Source: Peromyscus leucopus (Eukaryota > Chordata > Mammalia > Rodentia > Cricetidae). Taken from it: a stretch of DNA of 64,000 bases. Location: positions 71,167,986-71,231,985 of the forward strand of contig NC_051086.1 in NCBI RefSeq assembly GCF_004664715.2, given 5' to 3'. The notes beneath the pieces were generated by a model. The model worked only from the letters and a program-made list of their open reading frames with translations. It had not been told where the DNA came from and searched no databases. The position numbers and the translations under genes are program-made. This document shows, piece by piece, positions 12,350 through 24,223 of the stretch (position 1 is the first letter of the stretch; each line of letters opens with the position of its first letter).

Positions 12350-12464
12350 TTTGTTTTTTAAGACCAGGTCTCACCTAGTCCAGCCTGGGAATGACCTTGA
12401 GCTCTTGATTCTCGGACCTCTATCTCCCCAGCACTGGGAGCACAGGCATGGCCAACCGCTCCCA
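12350..12464 (-). repeat. B1-like SINE fragment
   Basis: Diverged antisense B1: 'taagaccaggtctcacctag' to 'gagcacaggcatggccaac'. Confidence 0.6.

Positions 12465-12524
<60 letters not shown>
12465..12524. repeat. (TG)n microsatellite
   Basis: Sixty bases of TG with a single interruption (TATG), directly after the B1-like fragment. Confidence 0.95.
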
Positions 12525-12525
<1 letters not shown>

Positions 12526-12741
12526 GCTGGTGAGCAGTCAACGGTTGTGTTCATGCACAGTGAGCACTCTATAGGTTGAGCTGCCTCAAGACTGGCCTTG
12601 TCTCAGCCTTCAGAGAATGCGCTAGAGTTTTGTGGAGGTACAGTTCTGAGGCCTGTTTTCCCACCGAGTGTTCTGAACCCTAAAAATGGCACAGGAAGAC
12701 CAAACACTTTATCAAAGTGTTTTGCCCCTGCCTCATCTCTT

Positions 12742-12870
12742 CGTTTTTTAGTCTCACACTGTAGCCTAGGCCGACTTGGAACTCTGTATTGCCCAAGGTA
12801 GCCTTGAACTTAAGGCAGCCCTACCTATGCCCAAAAGGCTGGTACTGTTGTGGTGGGCCACCATGCCTAG
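12742..12870 (-). repeat. B1-like SINE (diverged)
   Basis: 'gtctcacactgtagcctagg' and the inverted head 'ggccaccatgcctag' remain recognisable. Confidence 0.55.
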
Positions 12871-12984
12871 TGCAGAAAACCCTCCCCTGGTTAGTGTTTT
12901 TGAAGATGTTTAAATATAAAAGCTAATGTTGGCAGAAACAGTTTATTTGATAAAGCCAAGTACTAGAATTTAGATTAGACCATA

Positions 12985-13182
12985 GTTTTTTGTTTGTTTT
13001 GTTTTGTTTTGTTTTTGAGAGTCTACAGCATGATCTTGAGCTTCTGATCTTCCTGCCTCCACATCCCGGTTCTGGAACTGTAGGATGAACCACCATGTCT
13101 GGTTTGTTTGGTCTGGGGAATCAAGCCCAGGCCCTCCTCCATGCTGTGTAAGCACTCACCAACCCAGCTACGTGCCTAGCCT
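12985..13182 (-). repeat. B4-type SINE (B1 plus ID)
   Basis: A T-rich/GTTTT tail, an antisense B1 half, then an antisense ID half ('ggggaatcaagcccaggccc'), the composite order of B4. Confidence 0.65.
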
Positions 13183-13630
13183 GGCCATAGGTTTTAAGTA
13201 AACGTGGAATAAAATTCCACCTCAGTATCATTCAAGCTGAACGTCACGTCCAGGTTTTGCCCCTTCTACAAAGATCTCAGGTGTAAGCAGCTGAACTCTT
13301 CCTCTATGAAACAGTGTTTTAGCATGTGCCTCACTCCCCTCAACTAGAGGGAATTAGACATGTGAGAGAGTCATAAGACATTCTTCCAGGATAAGGCAGA
13401 GGCTGCCTTAGACCTACAGCTACTGACCCCACGCCTTCAATTTCAGTTGTTTACTTTGCAGTTTGCTCACATCTCTGGGTCATCATCTTATTTACTTTGG
13501 ATTTGAGGTTTGTCTGTTTCTCTCCATCTGGATTTTCTGTGCTGATTCTGAAGGTAGCTTTGAGGAACTGGGATAAAAAAGAAGTTAGAGCTGCTGACAG
13601 TGTTATTGTTAATGCCCAGCCCACAGCCTT
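13183..13630. other. Unique intronic stretch
   Basis: No repeat or gene recognised. Confidence 0.5.
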
Positions 13631-13647
13631 TGGTGTACTCAGTAAAC

Positions 13648-13679
<32 letters not shown>

Positions 13680-13744
13680 CCACTGCCCTGTTGTATACTC
13701 AGTAAACGAGTGTGTGTGTGTGAGAGAGAGAGACCACTGTGTGT

Positions 13745-13820
<76 letters not shown>

Positions 13821-13905
13821 ACTGCCCTGTGGTGTACTCAGTAAATGTGTGTGTATGTGAGTGAGTGATTGAGAGATAGAGACAGAGACAGAGAGAGACA
13901 GAGAC
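13631..13905. repeat. Compound (TG)n/(GA)n repeat with a repeated spacer
   Basis: Blocks of TG and GA repeats are separated by a recurring unique spacer: GTGTACTCAGTAAA at 13633, its variant at 13693 and a third copy at 13832. CACTGCCCTGT words occur near 13681 and 13820. The pattern indicates duplication of a unit containing both the spacer and the microsatellite. Confidence 0.85.
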
Positions 13906-15088
13906 AGGATGTTCAGCATCAGTGTCCATCCTGGGCTGAGCCTCCAGCTCACTGACTTGCTGAGGATGAGCCGGAGTGTCCTTCCTTTCATCTGAGACGA
14001 CTAGAATTTCCCCCACTTGATGGGAAAAGTGGGCATTGGATCTTTGAAGAAATCCATCCCTTTAGAAGAGCATGGGCACAAAAGCAGACAAATCAGGTTT
14101 GCTCAGCATAGCTGTTGTTCATGGCGGACAGAGAGTGGTCACTTGAAAGCACGTGCTAGATCCGATTTATGCAACAGAATCACAGAATACAGACTCCATA
14201 CGGTCCATGTATAAGGAAGCGCTGAGGCATGCTATCTGACTGGCTCAGTGCTCTGGTTAGTTCTGAGGTCACGTACTGAATGCAATGGGGAGGGAACAGA
14301 GGAAGCCTCCAATTTTCTTCATGAATGTAGACTGCCTTTTGAGACATGATCAATCTTGACTTTTGGCTTCCCGCCCTGGTTGCTTTTCTTCTGGGTAGAG
14401 TGGAGAAAATACCTGGGATGGTTTTGTCCCTCCAGCCACTGTCATCCAGGTTTACTGTCCAGCAGAATCAGTTTTAGAAGTTTTACTAAAATGCAGCCAG
14501 TGAGCCTCCCCTCAAGGATGTCTGACATGCTGTGTCTGATGTAGCGCCTGAAACTTGCTCTTCTGAAAACTGCCCAGGTGGTGTTGGTGTTTCCGGTCTA
14601 CATCTTAAGAAACACCGCTCGGGGCCACTTCCTGCCTTATAGTCATTGTGACATTAACTGTTTCAGCTGTCATCACATGGCCAGAACAGCCAAACAAAGT
14701 TTAAGTAAAGACTGGCTTTAATATTTCGTAAGTGACCACTCGGTTGTGGGAGATTTCGTCTTGCTTGCAGAGACAAGATGCAGCCGAAAGGTTGCGTGCC
14801 CGAGGCTAGACCAGCTGCCTGCCTACCACCACCAGGCATTAAATATTTTTACTGACTTGGAAACAGCAGGTAGCAGGTGGGAACTTGCTCGAGGAAAAAC
14901 TGTTCACTAGTCTACAGAACTGGCAATGTGGCAGAGAGAAGAACCAGTCCTTGCTCAGTTTCTTGGTCATCTTCAGAGAGGAGGTTTCCAGTTTGCCCTG
15001 CCTTCAGGAGTTTTCACTTTTCTGTTTCACTTTCCTGAGCTAGTGAACTCCTTAGCCTGTGCATTAGGTTATATTAAAACCAACCAGA
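13906..15088. other. Unique intronic stretch
   Basis: No repeat or gene recognised over about 1.2 kb. Confidence 0.5.
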
Positions 15089-15205
15089 TGGCCGGGCATG
15101 GTGGCGCGTACCTGTAACCTTAGCACTCGAGAGTTCCTGGTCAGCTTGGTCCACATAGAGTTCCAGAATAGCCAGAGCTACTTGGGGAGACCCAGGTTCA
15201 AAAAC
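15089..15205 (+). repeat. B1 SINE (internally deleted)
   Basis: A well-kept head ('ggccgggcatggtggcgcgt') is followed by an internal deletion and the 'gagttccagaatagccagag' end. Confidence 0.8.
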
Positions 15206-15210
15206 TAGTT

Positions 15211-15468
<258 letters not shown>

Positions 15469-15749
15469 TCATCATCATCAAAATCAATTACATTAAAATT
15501 TTAAAATAAGAAAGAAAAGCCGAGCCTGTCCGGGTCACACTGGTACAGCAGGTAACAGTGTCATCCCTCCGAACTTCCGGTGGTGAAACCAGCTCAGGTG
15601 AACCAAGAACCAGCCACAAGCTCCTTCTCTGGCATTTTTTTTCTCCTGAGCATGTTCATATATTCATTTTAGCGTTTACAGTGCTCCGTCCTGCCGCCAG
15701 TCTGAAGATAGAAACAGTGTGTTTGAAAACTCATAAACTCTTAATTCTT

Positions 15750-15898
15750 TGGTGTTGTTGAGACACCGCTATGCAGTCCAGGTTGGCCTAGAACTCACCA
15801 TGTAGCCCAGATAGCCCAGGCTGACCTCGAACTCACAACCCCCCTGCTTCACCCTCCTGAGTCCTGGCGTTGTAAGTGTGAATCACCATGCCTGGCTC
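15750..15898 (-). repeat. B1 SINE
   Basis: Antisense: 'gttgagacaccgctatgcag' to 'aatcaccatgcctggctc', with an internal duplicated 'tagcccag'. Confidence 0.75.
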
Positions 15899-16051
15899 AA
15901 GCTCCCCTTCTCATTTCCAGCCGTCCACCAGGTTAAAGTGATCATCTCCTGTTCAGTGTCTTCAAGACGGACGAAGCTTTTCCCTGTCCAAAGCTGGCTT
16001 CCACTTTCAGTTTCCCCCTTCGTTAAGGAACATCTTTTGTTTTTTTCTGGA

Positions 16052-16155
16052 AACATGGAACGCTTCACGAATGTGCATGTCATCCTTGCGCAGGGGCCAT
16101 GCTCACCTTCTCTGCATTGGTCCAGTTTTAGTAGATGAGCTACTGGAGTGAGCGC
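16052..16155 (-). pseudogene. U6 snRNA retropseudogene
   Basis: Read on the - strand this is a nearly full-length U6 snRNA copy. It holds the start region GCTC.CT, the AGATTAGCATGG-type box in diverged form, CCCCTGCGCAAGGATGAC intact, and the CGTGAAGCGTTCCA 3' region. Several substitutions fall in the ACAGA-proximal and internal segments (for example GGTGAGCATGGC for GATTAGCATGGC), so it is a pseudogene rather than a working spliceosomal RNA gene. It lies in RNF43 intron 2, antisense to RNF43. No upstream PSE/DSE promoter was recognised. Confidence 0.85.
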
Positions 16156-16469
16156 GAACATCGCCCCCACCAAGATCTCAGGTTTAGAACATCAGCTCCT
16201 CCCTCTCCTTCATCCCTGGAGTCCAGTCTGTCAGCAAATACTTTCAGCACTTCCTCCATAACGTCTGATTCACCCTTAGAACTGCCACTGGCAGAGGTCA
16301 AGCCCTCGGGGCCAAGCCGGGTTCCTGGGATGGCCATTTTGTCCCCCATACCCGCCCCCCACCAGTTTTTCTTCATTCCACTATTTTTTTTTTTTTATCT
16401 TCAGAGTAACAATAGTAAGGGTTCTTTGTTGTTTTGTTTGTTTGTTTGTTTGAAGGGGGTGTTTGTTTG

Positions 16470-16612
16470 TTTGGGACAGAATTTTGCTGAATGTCCCCAG
16501 GCTAGCCTTGAACCCGTTATGTTGCTTAGGCTGGCCTCCAGCTCATGATCACTCTTGCTGCCTCAGCCTGCAGAGTGCTGGGATCGCAGGCATGAGCCAC
16601 AACATCCTACAC
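16470..16612 (-). repeat. B1 SINE
   Basis: Antisense, with a GTTT-rich tail on its left; 'cagagtgctgggatcgcagg' and 'catgagccacaacatcc' mark the head end. Confidence 0.75.
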
Positions 16613-16664
16613 AATACTGTTTTGATTATAAGTGCCTCTTGTTCAGCAGTTTAGAGTTAGTCTT

Positions 16665-17350
16665 TTCCTCACATGGGAGGACAAACTCGGGATTCTTTTT
16701 CTTCCCCCAACTCTTCCCAGGTCCTCCCCACCTCCCCAATTTCTTGCCCTCTCTCTTTCTCTTTCTTTAAAAAAACAAATAAAAAACAAAAACCCAAGAA
16801 ACATCCAAAACACCCACAAAAATGGAAACCAAAATATACAAGCAAAAGACCAATAGGACAAAAAAATACCCAAATAAAGCAAAATGAGACAAAAAGTCTA
16901 CAAAAAAATACCATTCAATTCATTTTGTGTTGGCTGATTACTGAGCGTGGGGCCTGCTTTGACGTGTGGTTGATACACCCAGCGAGACTCCCTTGGAGAA
17001 AACGAACTTTTCCCTGGCCAGCAGTTGGTCATTACACACAGCTTCTCAGTTAGGGGTGGGAGCCCTTGTCTACTTCTTCCTCTCAGAGCTGGGCCCCCAT
17101 TCGGCTTGAGCCTGAGCAGGTTGTGGGCATGCTACCACAGACTGTGCATCCCTGTGTGCAGCAGCCCTGCTGTATCGGGAAGACACTGTTTCCTTGGAGT
17201 CCGCCATCACCTCTGGTTCTTACAATCTTTCTGCCTCCTCTTCCACACAGATCCTGGGGCCCTGAGGGGAGGGCTTTGATGAAGACATCCCATTTAGAAT
17301 GGCGTGCTCCAGAGTCTCTGACTCTGCACAGCAAGCTCTCACTCTTCACT
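16665..17350. repeat. LINE-1 fragment (Lx-like rodent L1, non-ORF end)
   Basis: A pyrimidine-rich start is followed by an A-rich middle (16768-16915, CAAAA/CCAAA words). Then come phrases familiar from rodent L1 tails: 'cattttgtgttggctgatta', 'gagactcccttggagaaaac', 'gaagacactgtttccttgga' and 'gatgaagacatcccattt'. Orientation and subfamily are not certain. Confidence 0.6.
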
Positions 17351-17436
17351 TTCAAGTAGCCTTCACAGTGGTGGTCCTCTCTCAGCTCTCCAAACTCTAG
17401 AAATTACTTATTATTCATTCTTATTATTACTACTGA

Positions 17437-17560
17437 GTGTGTGTGTGTGTGTGTGAATGTGTGTGTATGACTGTGAGAGTGTGTGAGTAATTGTGAGAAT
17501 ATGTGAGTGTGTGTGTGAATGTGTGTGTATGACTGTGACAGTGTGTGAGTAATTGTGAGA

Positions 17561-17592
<32 letters not shown>
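17437..17592. repeat. Interrupted (TG)n with a 62-bp duplication
   Basis: TG repeats; the block from 'gaatgtgtgtgtatgactgt' at 17455 recurs at 17517 with few changes, a 62-bp period. Confidence 0.85.
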
Positions 17593-17593
<1 letters not shown>

Positions 17594-17596
<3 letters not shown>

Positions 17597-17745
17597 ATGT
17601 ACACACACCACAGCAGGTGTGTGTAGGTCAGAGGACAGCTTTGGAGTCGGCTCTCTCCTTCCACTTGAGGACTCTGGGAATCAGGCTCAGGTAGCCAGGC
17701 CTACATGGCAAATGGCTTTACCTGCTAAGCCGTCTCAGAGGTCTA
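17594..17745 (-). repeat. B3-type SINE
   Basis: 'gtcagaggacagctttggag' and 'cggctctctccttccacttg' are antisense B3/B3A words, ending in 'ctgctaagccgtctcag'. Confidence 0.75.
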
Positions 17746-19065
17746 GCTAAGACGCTGTCAGATCTGGTTTTCAGTCAGACAAGTCTCCCTGTTCTTTGAA
17801 GACCTGAGAGAAACAGACCATGAAGTCACTTCCCTCACCTAGTTCTTCATTTCATCTCAAGGCTGAAACTAAGAAGTTCCAAAACACTCATTTGAAAGGT
17901 GTCCATAGACCAGATCCTGCTTTTTTCTTTCCCCGCAACATGGCTATTTTTTCTCCTATCCAAACCGTGCCCTCTTTAAGAGCTATTTGAAGGCCCTCAC
18001 AGTCCACAGGGCCTATTGGCTGCACCAGAGTGTAGTACTGGATAACATACCCCTTCACATAAGCATTGGCCTTGAGTGTCGTATGTGGTCTCCTCAAGGA
18101 GACTGTGGTTCCTGAGTGCAACCCAGCATAATTTGAGGAAGAAAGTAGTTGCTCATCAAATGCTTGCCAACTTTATAAGAGGCCATAGTTCAGTACCATT
18201 CTGTTGCATTCACAAGGGACGTCTCTATGCATGTCTGCCCACTCTAGTGCTCAGGGGTCACATCAAGGGATTCCCCGTATCTTGACAAAGAACTCTGTGC
18301 ACCATTGATCCTCCCAGGGTTTGGAGGAAAATGTGGCCACTGTTATTTTGGGGAGAAAGGCAGCTTCAGACCCAGGTCTGATAATGCCCAGGCCTGGTAG
18401 TGGCCCAGTGACAGACCTTAGTTAATTGTTTAGCTAGGAAGGGGGATTGAGCTTTTGAAGTGTTCCAGCTAGGTGTCGCCTTAGCAATTAGATCCGCTGC
18501 TGTTCTCTGAGGCCGGCCTACCTGAGGACATTGGCACAGTCTGGTGACCGGGAGTCAGCCTTCCACCCTAAGAGCTTGTTCACAGGCATCCACACAGGGG
18601 TACCCACCCGAGCAGAGAGCAAACACCGAGAAGAGCAAGGAAAGTGCCCTCGGTGTGGTCACAGTGTCAACAGACGTGGCAGATAAGGCGGCGTTTATGA
18701 AGCAGGGATGTCGTGGGGGCGGGGCGTCAATGCACCTGTGGTTGATGATTCAGGAACTTGGTGCCACATTATATGGCACTGTGAGGCCACCTTATGTTCC
18801 AGCCACTCCATGATGGCTGATGTCATCTAATTACCCACTTGTTAACTGGGCCAAGAGGAAAGTATTGGAAGGAGGCCAGAGGAAGGTAGACTCATGTCTT
18901 CACTGAGCCACCAGCAGAACCATGAACTATATGGCTGCTAGAGGCTTCTCTCCTTGTGGGTGGAGTCCTTGTCAGCCTGATAGAGGTTGATTCCCAACAC
19001 AGGTGTCGTGGGATTTGTCTTGCTCATTTCTATGACAAGTATGTTCAAATTTAAATGCATTCAAA
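17746..19065. other. Unique intronic stretch
   Basis: About 1.3 kb without a recognised repeat. The 18600-18735 part is mildly CpG-enriched. No gene seen. Confidence 0.5.
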
Positions 19066-19300
19066 TGGGGGAGACTAACTGGAGAGACGGCTCAGTAGTT
19101 ACAGGCACTTGTTGCTATTCTAGAGGACTGGGTTCAGTACCCAAACCCTACATGGTTGTTCATAACCATCCAAACTCCAGTTCCAGGGGACCCGATGTCC
19201 TCTTCTGACTTTCATGGGCACCAGACACACACATAGAACACATATGTGTATGCAAGCAGAACACTCATACACATAAGTAAATCTAAAAAAAATTAATTGT
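19066..19300 (+). repeat. B2/B3-type SINE
   Basis: Head 'ctggagagacggctcagtag', body 'ccagttccaggggacccgat' and an AT-rich tail. Confidence 0.85.
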
Positions 19301-19314
19301 GAATGTATTCAGAT

Positions 19315-19610
19315 GGAGCTGGGGAGATGGCTGGGTTGGGAAAAAGACTCCCCACCAGTGTAGGAACCTGAATGTGGGTCCCACACCCAGGTGAAAAGCT
19401 GGATGCAGCAGCATGCATCTGGAAGTCAGCAGCGGAAAGTGAGTGAGGTGTAGGAAGGAGCTGAGAGAGGTAAATTCTCGGAGCTCACTGAAAGCCAGTC
19501 TAGCTCCAGATTCAGTGAGAAATGTTGTTTCAAAAAATAAGGTGGTGAGTAACCAAGGAAGAGACCCAACATTGACCTCTGACCTTGACACACAAAGTAA
19601 AATAAAGTAA
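19315..19610 (+). repeat. B4A SINE
   Basis: 'gctggggagatggctgggtt', then 'ccagattcagtgagaaatgt', 'caaaaaataaggtggtgagt' and 'cattgacctctgaccttgac' follow the B4A order. Confidence 0.8.
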
Positions 19611-20283
19611 AAGTATGCAGATGGGTTTCTGTGGCTCACCCAGTAGCCAGCTTACTGTGTCTTAAGTAGGAAGAAGGTCTGGACAGTTCCTGTTGGCTGA
19701 AGTAGGAATGGATTTAATCCCAGGCTCCCTGAGCTTCTCTTTCAGTTGTCTGCCATTTTAAAAAGTGCTTGTGTGTCATTCAGACAAACACACTCTTGGG
19801 AGACCGAAATCTCAAGCTTTTAATGTCAATAAAGCATACATTTATGGATCGTTCTGTTAAGACATTGTGCTTTGTGAGCTATGAAGACAAGCCTTCCCAG
19901 AAATTATACTCTCATGTTATTCAGAAAACAAAAATTATTATATACTAGAAGGACACAACCAGACATTTGGGACATTTCTTTAAAGAAGAGATTTTTCCAG
20001 GAAAGAAGTGGTACTCGCACGTATCCGTGAAGGCTGAGTTGGATGGATTTGCATGTGTTATAGAATGGTAAGGACGCCTCTTCCAAGAGATTGTGAGAGA
20101 TGTAACGCTATTTGTTTTGGACAGCCAGTGCATTTGGGAGAGAATGGGCTTGCCCCTGGCAAGATGAGTAGAAATACTGTGTTGATACTCTGTGTGGGAA
20201 TGACTAGGATTTTAAACGTGTGATTTCATCTCTACACCGATCTTTTTAGACATTGTCCTCTTTTAAAATATATTACTACTAGC
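19611..20283. other. Unique intronic stretch
   Basis: No repeat or gene recognised. Confidence 0.5.
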
Positions 20284-20458
20284 GTTTTGTTTTGTTTTGG
20301 TTGTTGTTGTTATTGTTTGAGACAGGGCTTCTCTGTGTAACAGTCCTGGCTGTCCTGGAACTCACTCTATAGACCAGGCTGGCCTCGAACTCACTGAGAT
20401 CCACCTGCTTCTGCCTCCCAAGTGCTAAGATTAAAGGTGTGTGCCACCACCGCCCGGC
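20284..20458 (-). repeat. B1 SINE
   Basis: Antisense and well preserved, ending in the inverted head 'gccaccaccgcccggcc'. Confidence 0.95.
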
Positions 20459-20460
20459 CA

Positions 20461-20585
20461 TTTATTATTATTATTTCAGGCCAGGAACTCACTATGTAGA
20501 GTAGGCTGGCCTTGAACTCACAGAGCTCCACCTGCTTCTTTCTCTTCCATGCTGGGATTAAAGGCTCGACCAGCACATCTAACCG
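20461..20585 (-). repeat. B1 SINE (truncated tail)
   Basis: Starts in an ATT-rich tail; 'gtaggctggccttgaactca' and 'atgctgggattaaaggctcg' identify it. Adjacent to the previous B1, same orientation. Confidence 0.85.
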
Positions 20586-20599
20586 ATTAACTGTATTTT

Positions 20600-20763
20600 T
20601 AATTGTCTGTATGTGTTTGGGTACGTGGATGTGAGTGTGGATGCCCTCTGAGAGCAGAGCACTGGACCTCCCTTGAGCTGGGTAAGCTGTCCAACACCAG
20701 AGTTAGGTCAGACTCTGCAGGAGCAATCCACACTCCTTAACTGTCAGAACATCTCTCTAGCCC
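20600..20763 (-). repeat. B3-type SINE
   Basis: Antisense, diverged; ends in 'cagaacatctctctagccc'. Confidence 0.75.
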
Positions 20764-21151
20764 TGTTTTCCCATTTTCTGCTAAAGATTCAGATAAGACA
20801 GATCACTCACATCTTACAAGTGCCGGCACTGAAATGCAAAACCAAGTTACTGCTTCCAAAGGCTGTATAACATACCTCGATTTGATAGGCCAAGGAGTCT
20901 GGATTTAATTCAGAAGATTGTTGGTATCTGAACAGAACAATGATATGATTAGCATTTTGTTTAGAATATTGTTCTACCAGGATTCACAGAGAGAGTTGGA
21001 ATGATGAGAGGCTAGTTAGAAGTCTGCTTTAATGCCTCTAACGCCAGGGACAGAGAAGGTAGTTTTCTAAGACTAGTTATTAGATACAGCAAGGATTCAT
21101 AGTGACTCTGGGTGTGGTGACCCTAACAAAGTCAGATAAGAAGGGCTATTG
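20764..21151. other. Unique intronic stretch
   Basis: No repeat or gene recognised. Confidence 0.5.
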
Positions 21152-21317
21152 GCGCCAGGTGGTGGTGGCAGTGGCGGTGGTGCACACCTTTAATCCCAGG
21201 ACTCAGGAGGCAGAGGCAAATAAGTCTCTGAGTTCGAGACCAGCCTGGTCTACAGAGTGAGTTCCAGGACACCCAGGGCTATGCAGAGAAACCTTGTCTG
21301 AAAAAACAAAACAACAA
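21152..21317 (+). repeat. B1 SINE
   Basis: Head with an extra GGT-rich expansion (GGTGGTGGCAGTGGCGGTGG), then the B1 core and an AAAACAAAAC tail. Confidence 0.9.
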
Positions 21318-21490
21318 TGCCGGGTGGTGGTGGCTCATGCCTTTAATCCTAGCACTTAGGAGCAGAGGCAGGTGGATCTCTGTGAGTTCGAGACCAGCCT
21401 AGTCTACAGAGCAAGTTCTAGGATAGGCACCAAAGCTGCACAGAGAAACCCTGTCTCAGGAAAAACAAAACAAAACAATAATAACAACAA
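21318..21490 (+). repeat. B1 SINE
   Basis: Tandem to the previous copy, same strand. It carries the 'aggcaccaaagctgcacaga' variant typical of the cricetid-like B1s in this window. Confidence 0.93.
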
Positions 21491-23117
21491 AAATGGTTAT
21501 TAGCTTAGAGTTGCATGCTGCAGAAAGTGATATTTGGTTCCATATATTTGAGTTTGGGGGTACCATTAAGACAACAAAGAAATGGTGTCTAATGGGCCTA
21601 TGAAAGACCAGGCCAATCTGACTTCAGAGACCTGATTTAGGAATTATCTGGAAATACTGGAGTGTATAGGAACTCCAGAAGAGAGGGCATAGAGATGAGA
21701 GAATATGTTCTTAGGAAATGTGTATGTATTAGACAAGCGGCAAAGGAAGAAAAGAAAGGAAACCAGAGCAAATGGGGGGCAGTCAGAAGAGAAAGAGGTG
21801 CTAGCTAGCGGAGCCGCCTGTCACAGTGAGTCAGGGCAGAGCCCTTTTCTTGAGAAACAAAGGACACGATTAGATGCAGACACTTGCTTTGTTCTCCATT
21901 CTCAGCCCCGTTTATGGAGGCAGTTAGTCAATCAAGAGGACTGTTTTCCTATTAAAGACTTATTTAGTCGCCACACTTTTAATTTGAGCTAGTGAGAACT
22001 CCCGATTTTATTGCCAAGAAATGAACAGGACAATGCTCTGGCGTTTATCAAGTCCTTGGAGACTAGTTGGTCTTTGGGTCTCTCTCCCCCTCCAAGAAAA
22101 CCCTTGTAAAGATTTTGGCTCTTTTACGGCAGGCACACTTCCTCCTGAGGGCCACCAAGTCTCCATCAGCTGGAGTCTGTGAAGTCTGTGGCCAGGGTTC
22201 AGGCCACAGGCTCAGCGCCCTCTCTTGTCTCTTGAGGTAATGCTAATGCTAACGAGAAGAGAATAAAACAGCTAATGAAGGATTATAAAACACTTTGCAA
22301 GTATAAAAGCGACATCAAAGCGAAATAATCATCTTAATTTAGGGTAAAGAGTTCCATTAGCCAGTGAGAAGGGGGAGTGATGCTTTGGACCTTGATAACT
22401 GTGCAGATCAAAAGTGCTGTATTGATCCGAGCTGCCCTGTGACCTCTCCAGCCTAGGAATTTGGCTCCCCTCCCTGGCTCTCCAACACTGCTCCTACCCA
22501 CTCAGTGTGCCCACGGCAGTTCTCTGAGTCTCCTGACCAATGGCAACAGGAACTTGTATGCAGTGCCAATTTGGTAACCGAGAGGAGTCTTCTTCCATTT
22601 ATCAGCACTTACTATCTTTTCAGTGTCCCGTAACTGTCCGTGCCCAGCAATTAGGAAATGACAAAGAGCTCATAGTCTACAAAGGCCGAGCCAAGGGATG
22701 TTTGGAATAGTTGAACATACGTGTGCCTTTGGGGTGAGGTAGGCTGCAGACACCCTCAGGGACGGAGAGGGCTGGAAGCTGATCGGGAGCCTCCCAGGAA
22801 GCTGAAACAAAGAACAGTAGTGGTCATCATGGCCTTCATATGTATCGACTTTTCCGAGTATAAAGGATAGAGAAAAGAAATTAACGCATCTCTCAGAAGG
22901 AAGCAAAAAGACCTACTCAGAAAACAATACAGAATAGTACTGGGACTGAAATGACTCTGAATGTTCCCAGAACTTCTCTGTGCAGACCACTGGGCCTGAT
23001 CGTCATAAAATCTAGGTAAGGGTTGAAGTTCACCGGGAACATTCAGCCAGCTATAAAGCTAACCAGTCCCCATGAGAGCAAGCGCTTCTTCAGGGCACGT
23101 GAAAGGGATGTTTTCTC
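21491..23117. other. SINE-free intronic block, possible conserved element
   Basis: About 1.6 kb without SINEs. 22130-22400 contains a TAATGC direct repeat (22239-22254), an ATCAAAG core (22314-22320) and AT-rich homeodomain-like words. No gene seen. Confidence 0.45.
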
Positions 23118-23245
23118 CCCTTTTTTATTTTTTGGTTTTTCTAGACAGGGATTCTCTGTGTAGCCTTGGCTGTCCTGGAACTCACTCTGTAGACCAGGCT
23201 GGCTTCAAACTCACAGAGATCCTCCTGCCTCTGCCTCACATCAGG
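23118..23245 (-). repeat. B1 SINE (head truncated)
   Basis: Antisense; 'tctagacagggattctctgt' to 'cctgcctctgcctcac'. The 5' end of the element is missing. Confidence 0.85.
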
Positions 23246-24095
23246 GCCCCAGATGACAAGAGAGCATATTCCCAAAGCCATGAAGGAGAGGACAAATTAG
23301 TCTGTGCATATGTTCCACAATCCTCAATGTGCAGCTCTGTGAATGTGCATTCCCCGTGCTATTGACATGTGGCTTTAAGACCTTGTTTGTACGAATGCTT
23401 ATACTGGGCTGTGGTAAACTTATAACTGACTTTGTCCTCGGTGCGCTGAGCTGTTCCTTTGGCGGGGGAGGAGGGTAGAGGCATCGGGGGTTGGAATGTT
23501 TCTTGATTCCCGGAACTGATTCTAAGGAGGAAGATTTCTCTGGAAAAGGTGAGTCTTCTTTAGCGCCATAGAGGAGGCTTAGGCATGATGGGTAAACGGA
23601 AGGATGAGAACTTCCCCTTTTTATAAGGTCAAACATCTGTGACTTGGAGTTTATAGGGCATATGTAGAGCTAGACATCATGCAGGTGCTTGTATCCTAGC
23701 ACTGGGGGTGGGGGGGTTGGAGAGCAGGGCCAGATGCCACTGTGGAGTGTTGGGGAGATTTGTACAAGGTTTCTGAAGAGAACGCAGGAATCTGAAAATA
23801 GTTATTCCCTGATCAAATGAAAATGCAGTCACCAAACACATCCCCTATTTGCTTGTTAAAATGTGACTTAGCGTTCATTCCCCGACTCCTGCTTGTGCTT
23901 GGCATTATGCAGGCCATGAGGAGACCATAACTCTGACACTAAGGAGCTCAGGATGTACTTTGCAGGAAGGAGAACATGACTAACATTTTATTGAGTACCT
24001 ACTATAATCAGGTACTCTCCTAGAGGAAGTGACTAAAGGGAGGGGCTGTGATGGAATGCTGATTAATACTAATAGTCACTTCAGGATTTTGAATA
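23246..24095. other. Mostly unique intronic stretch
   Basis: No gene. A short MIR-like fragment ('ttattgagtacctactataa') lies at 23988-24020. Confidence 0.5.
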
Positions 24096-24223
24096 GGGCT
24101 GGGGAGGCGGAGTGGTTAAGAGCATGTACTTTTAGAGGACCCAAGTTCAATTTTTGAGCATCCATCCAGGTGGTTTATAATCTCCTACAACCCCAGCTCC
24201 AGGAGATCGAAAGACTTCTGTTC
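24096..24223 (+). repeat. B2/B3-type SINE
   Basis: Head 'gggctggggaggcggagtgg', then 'ccccagctccaggagatcga'. First element of a SINE cluster running to 25946. Confidence 0.75.

Noticed and set aside
13451..13991. Long frames rich in SL, HT or VC repeats
   Set aside because: Translations of GA/TG microsatellites, not proteins. The same applies to similar frames near 11228, 15205, 17404, 24813, 37835 and 42760.
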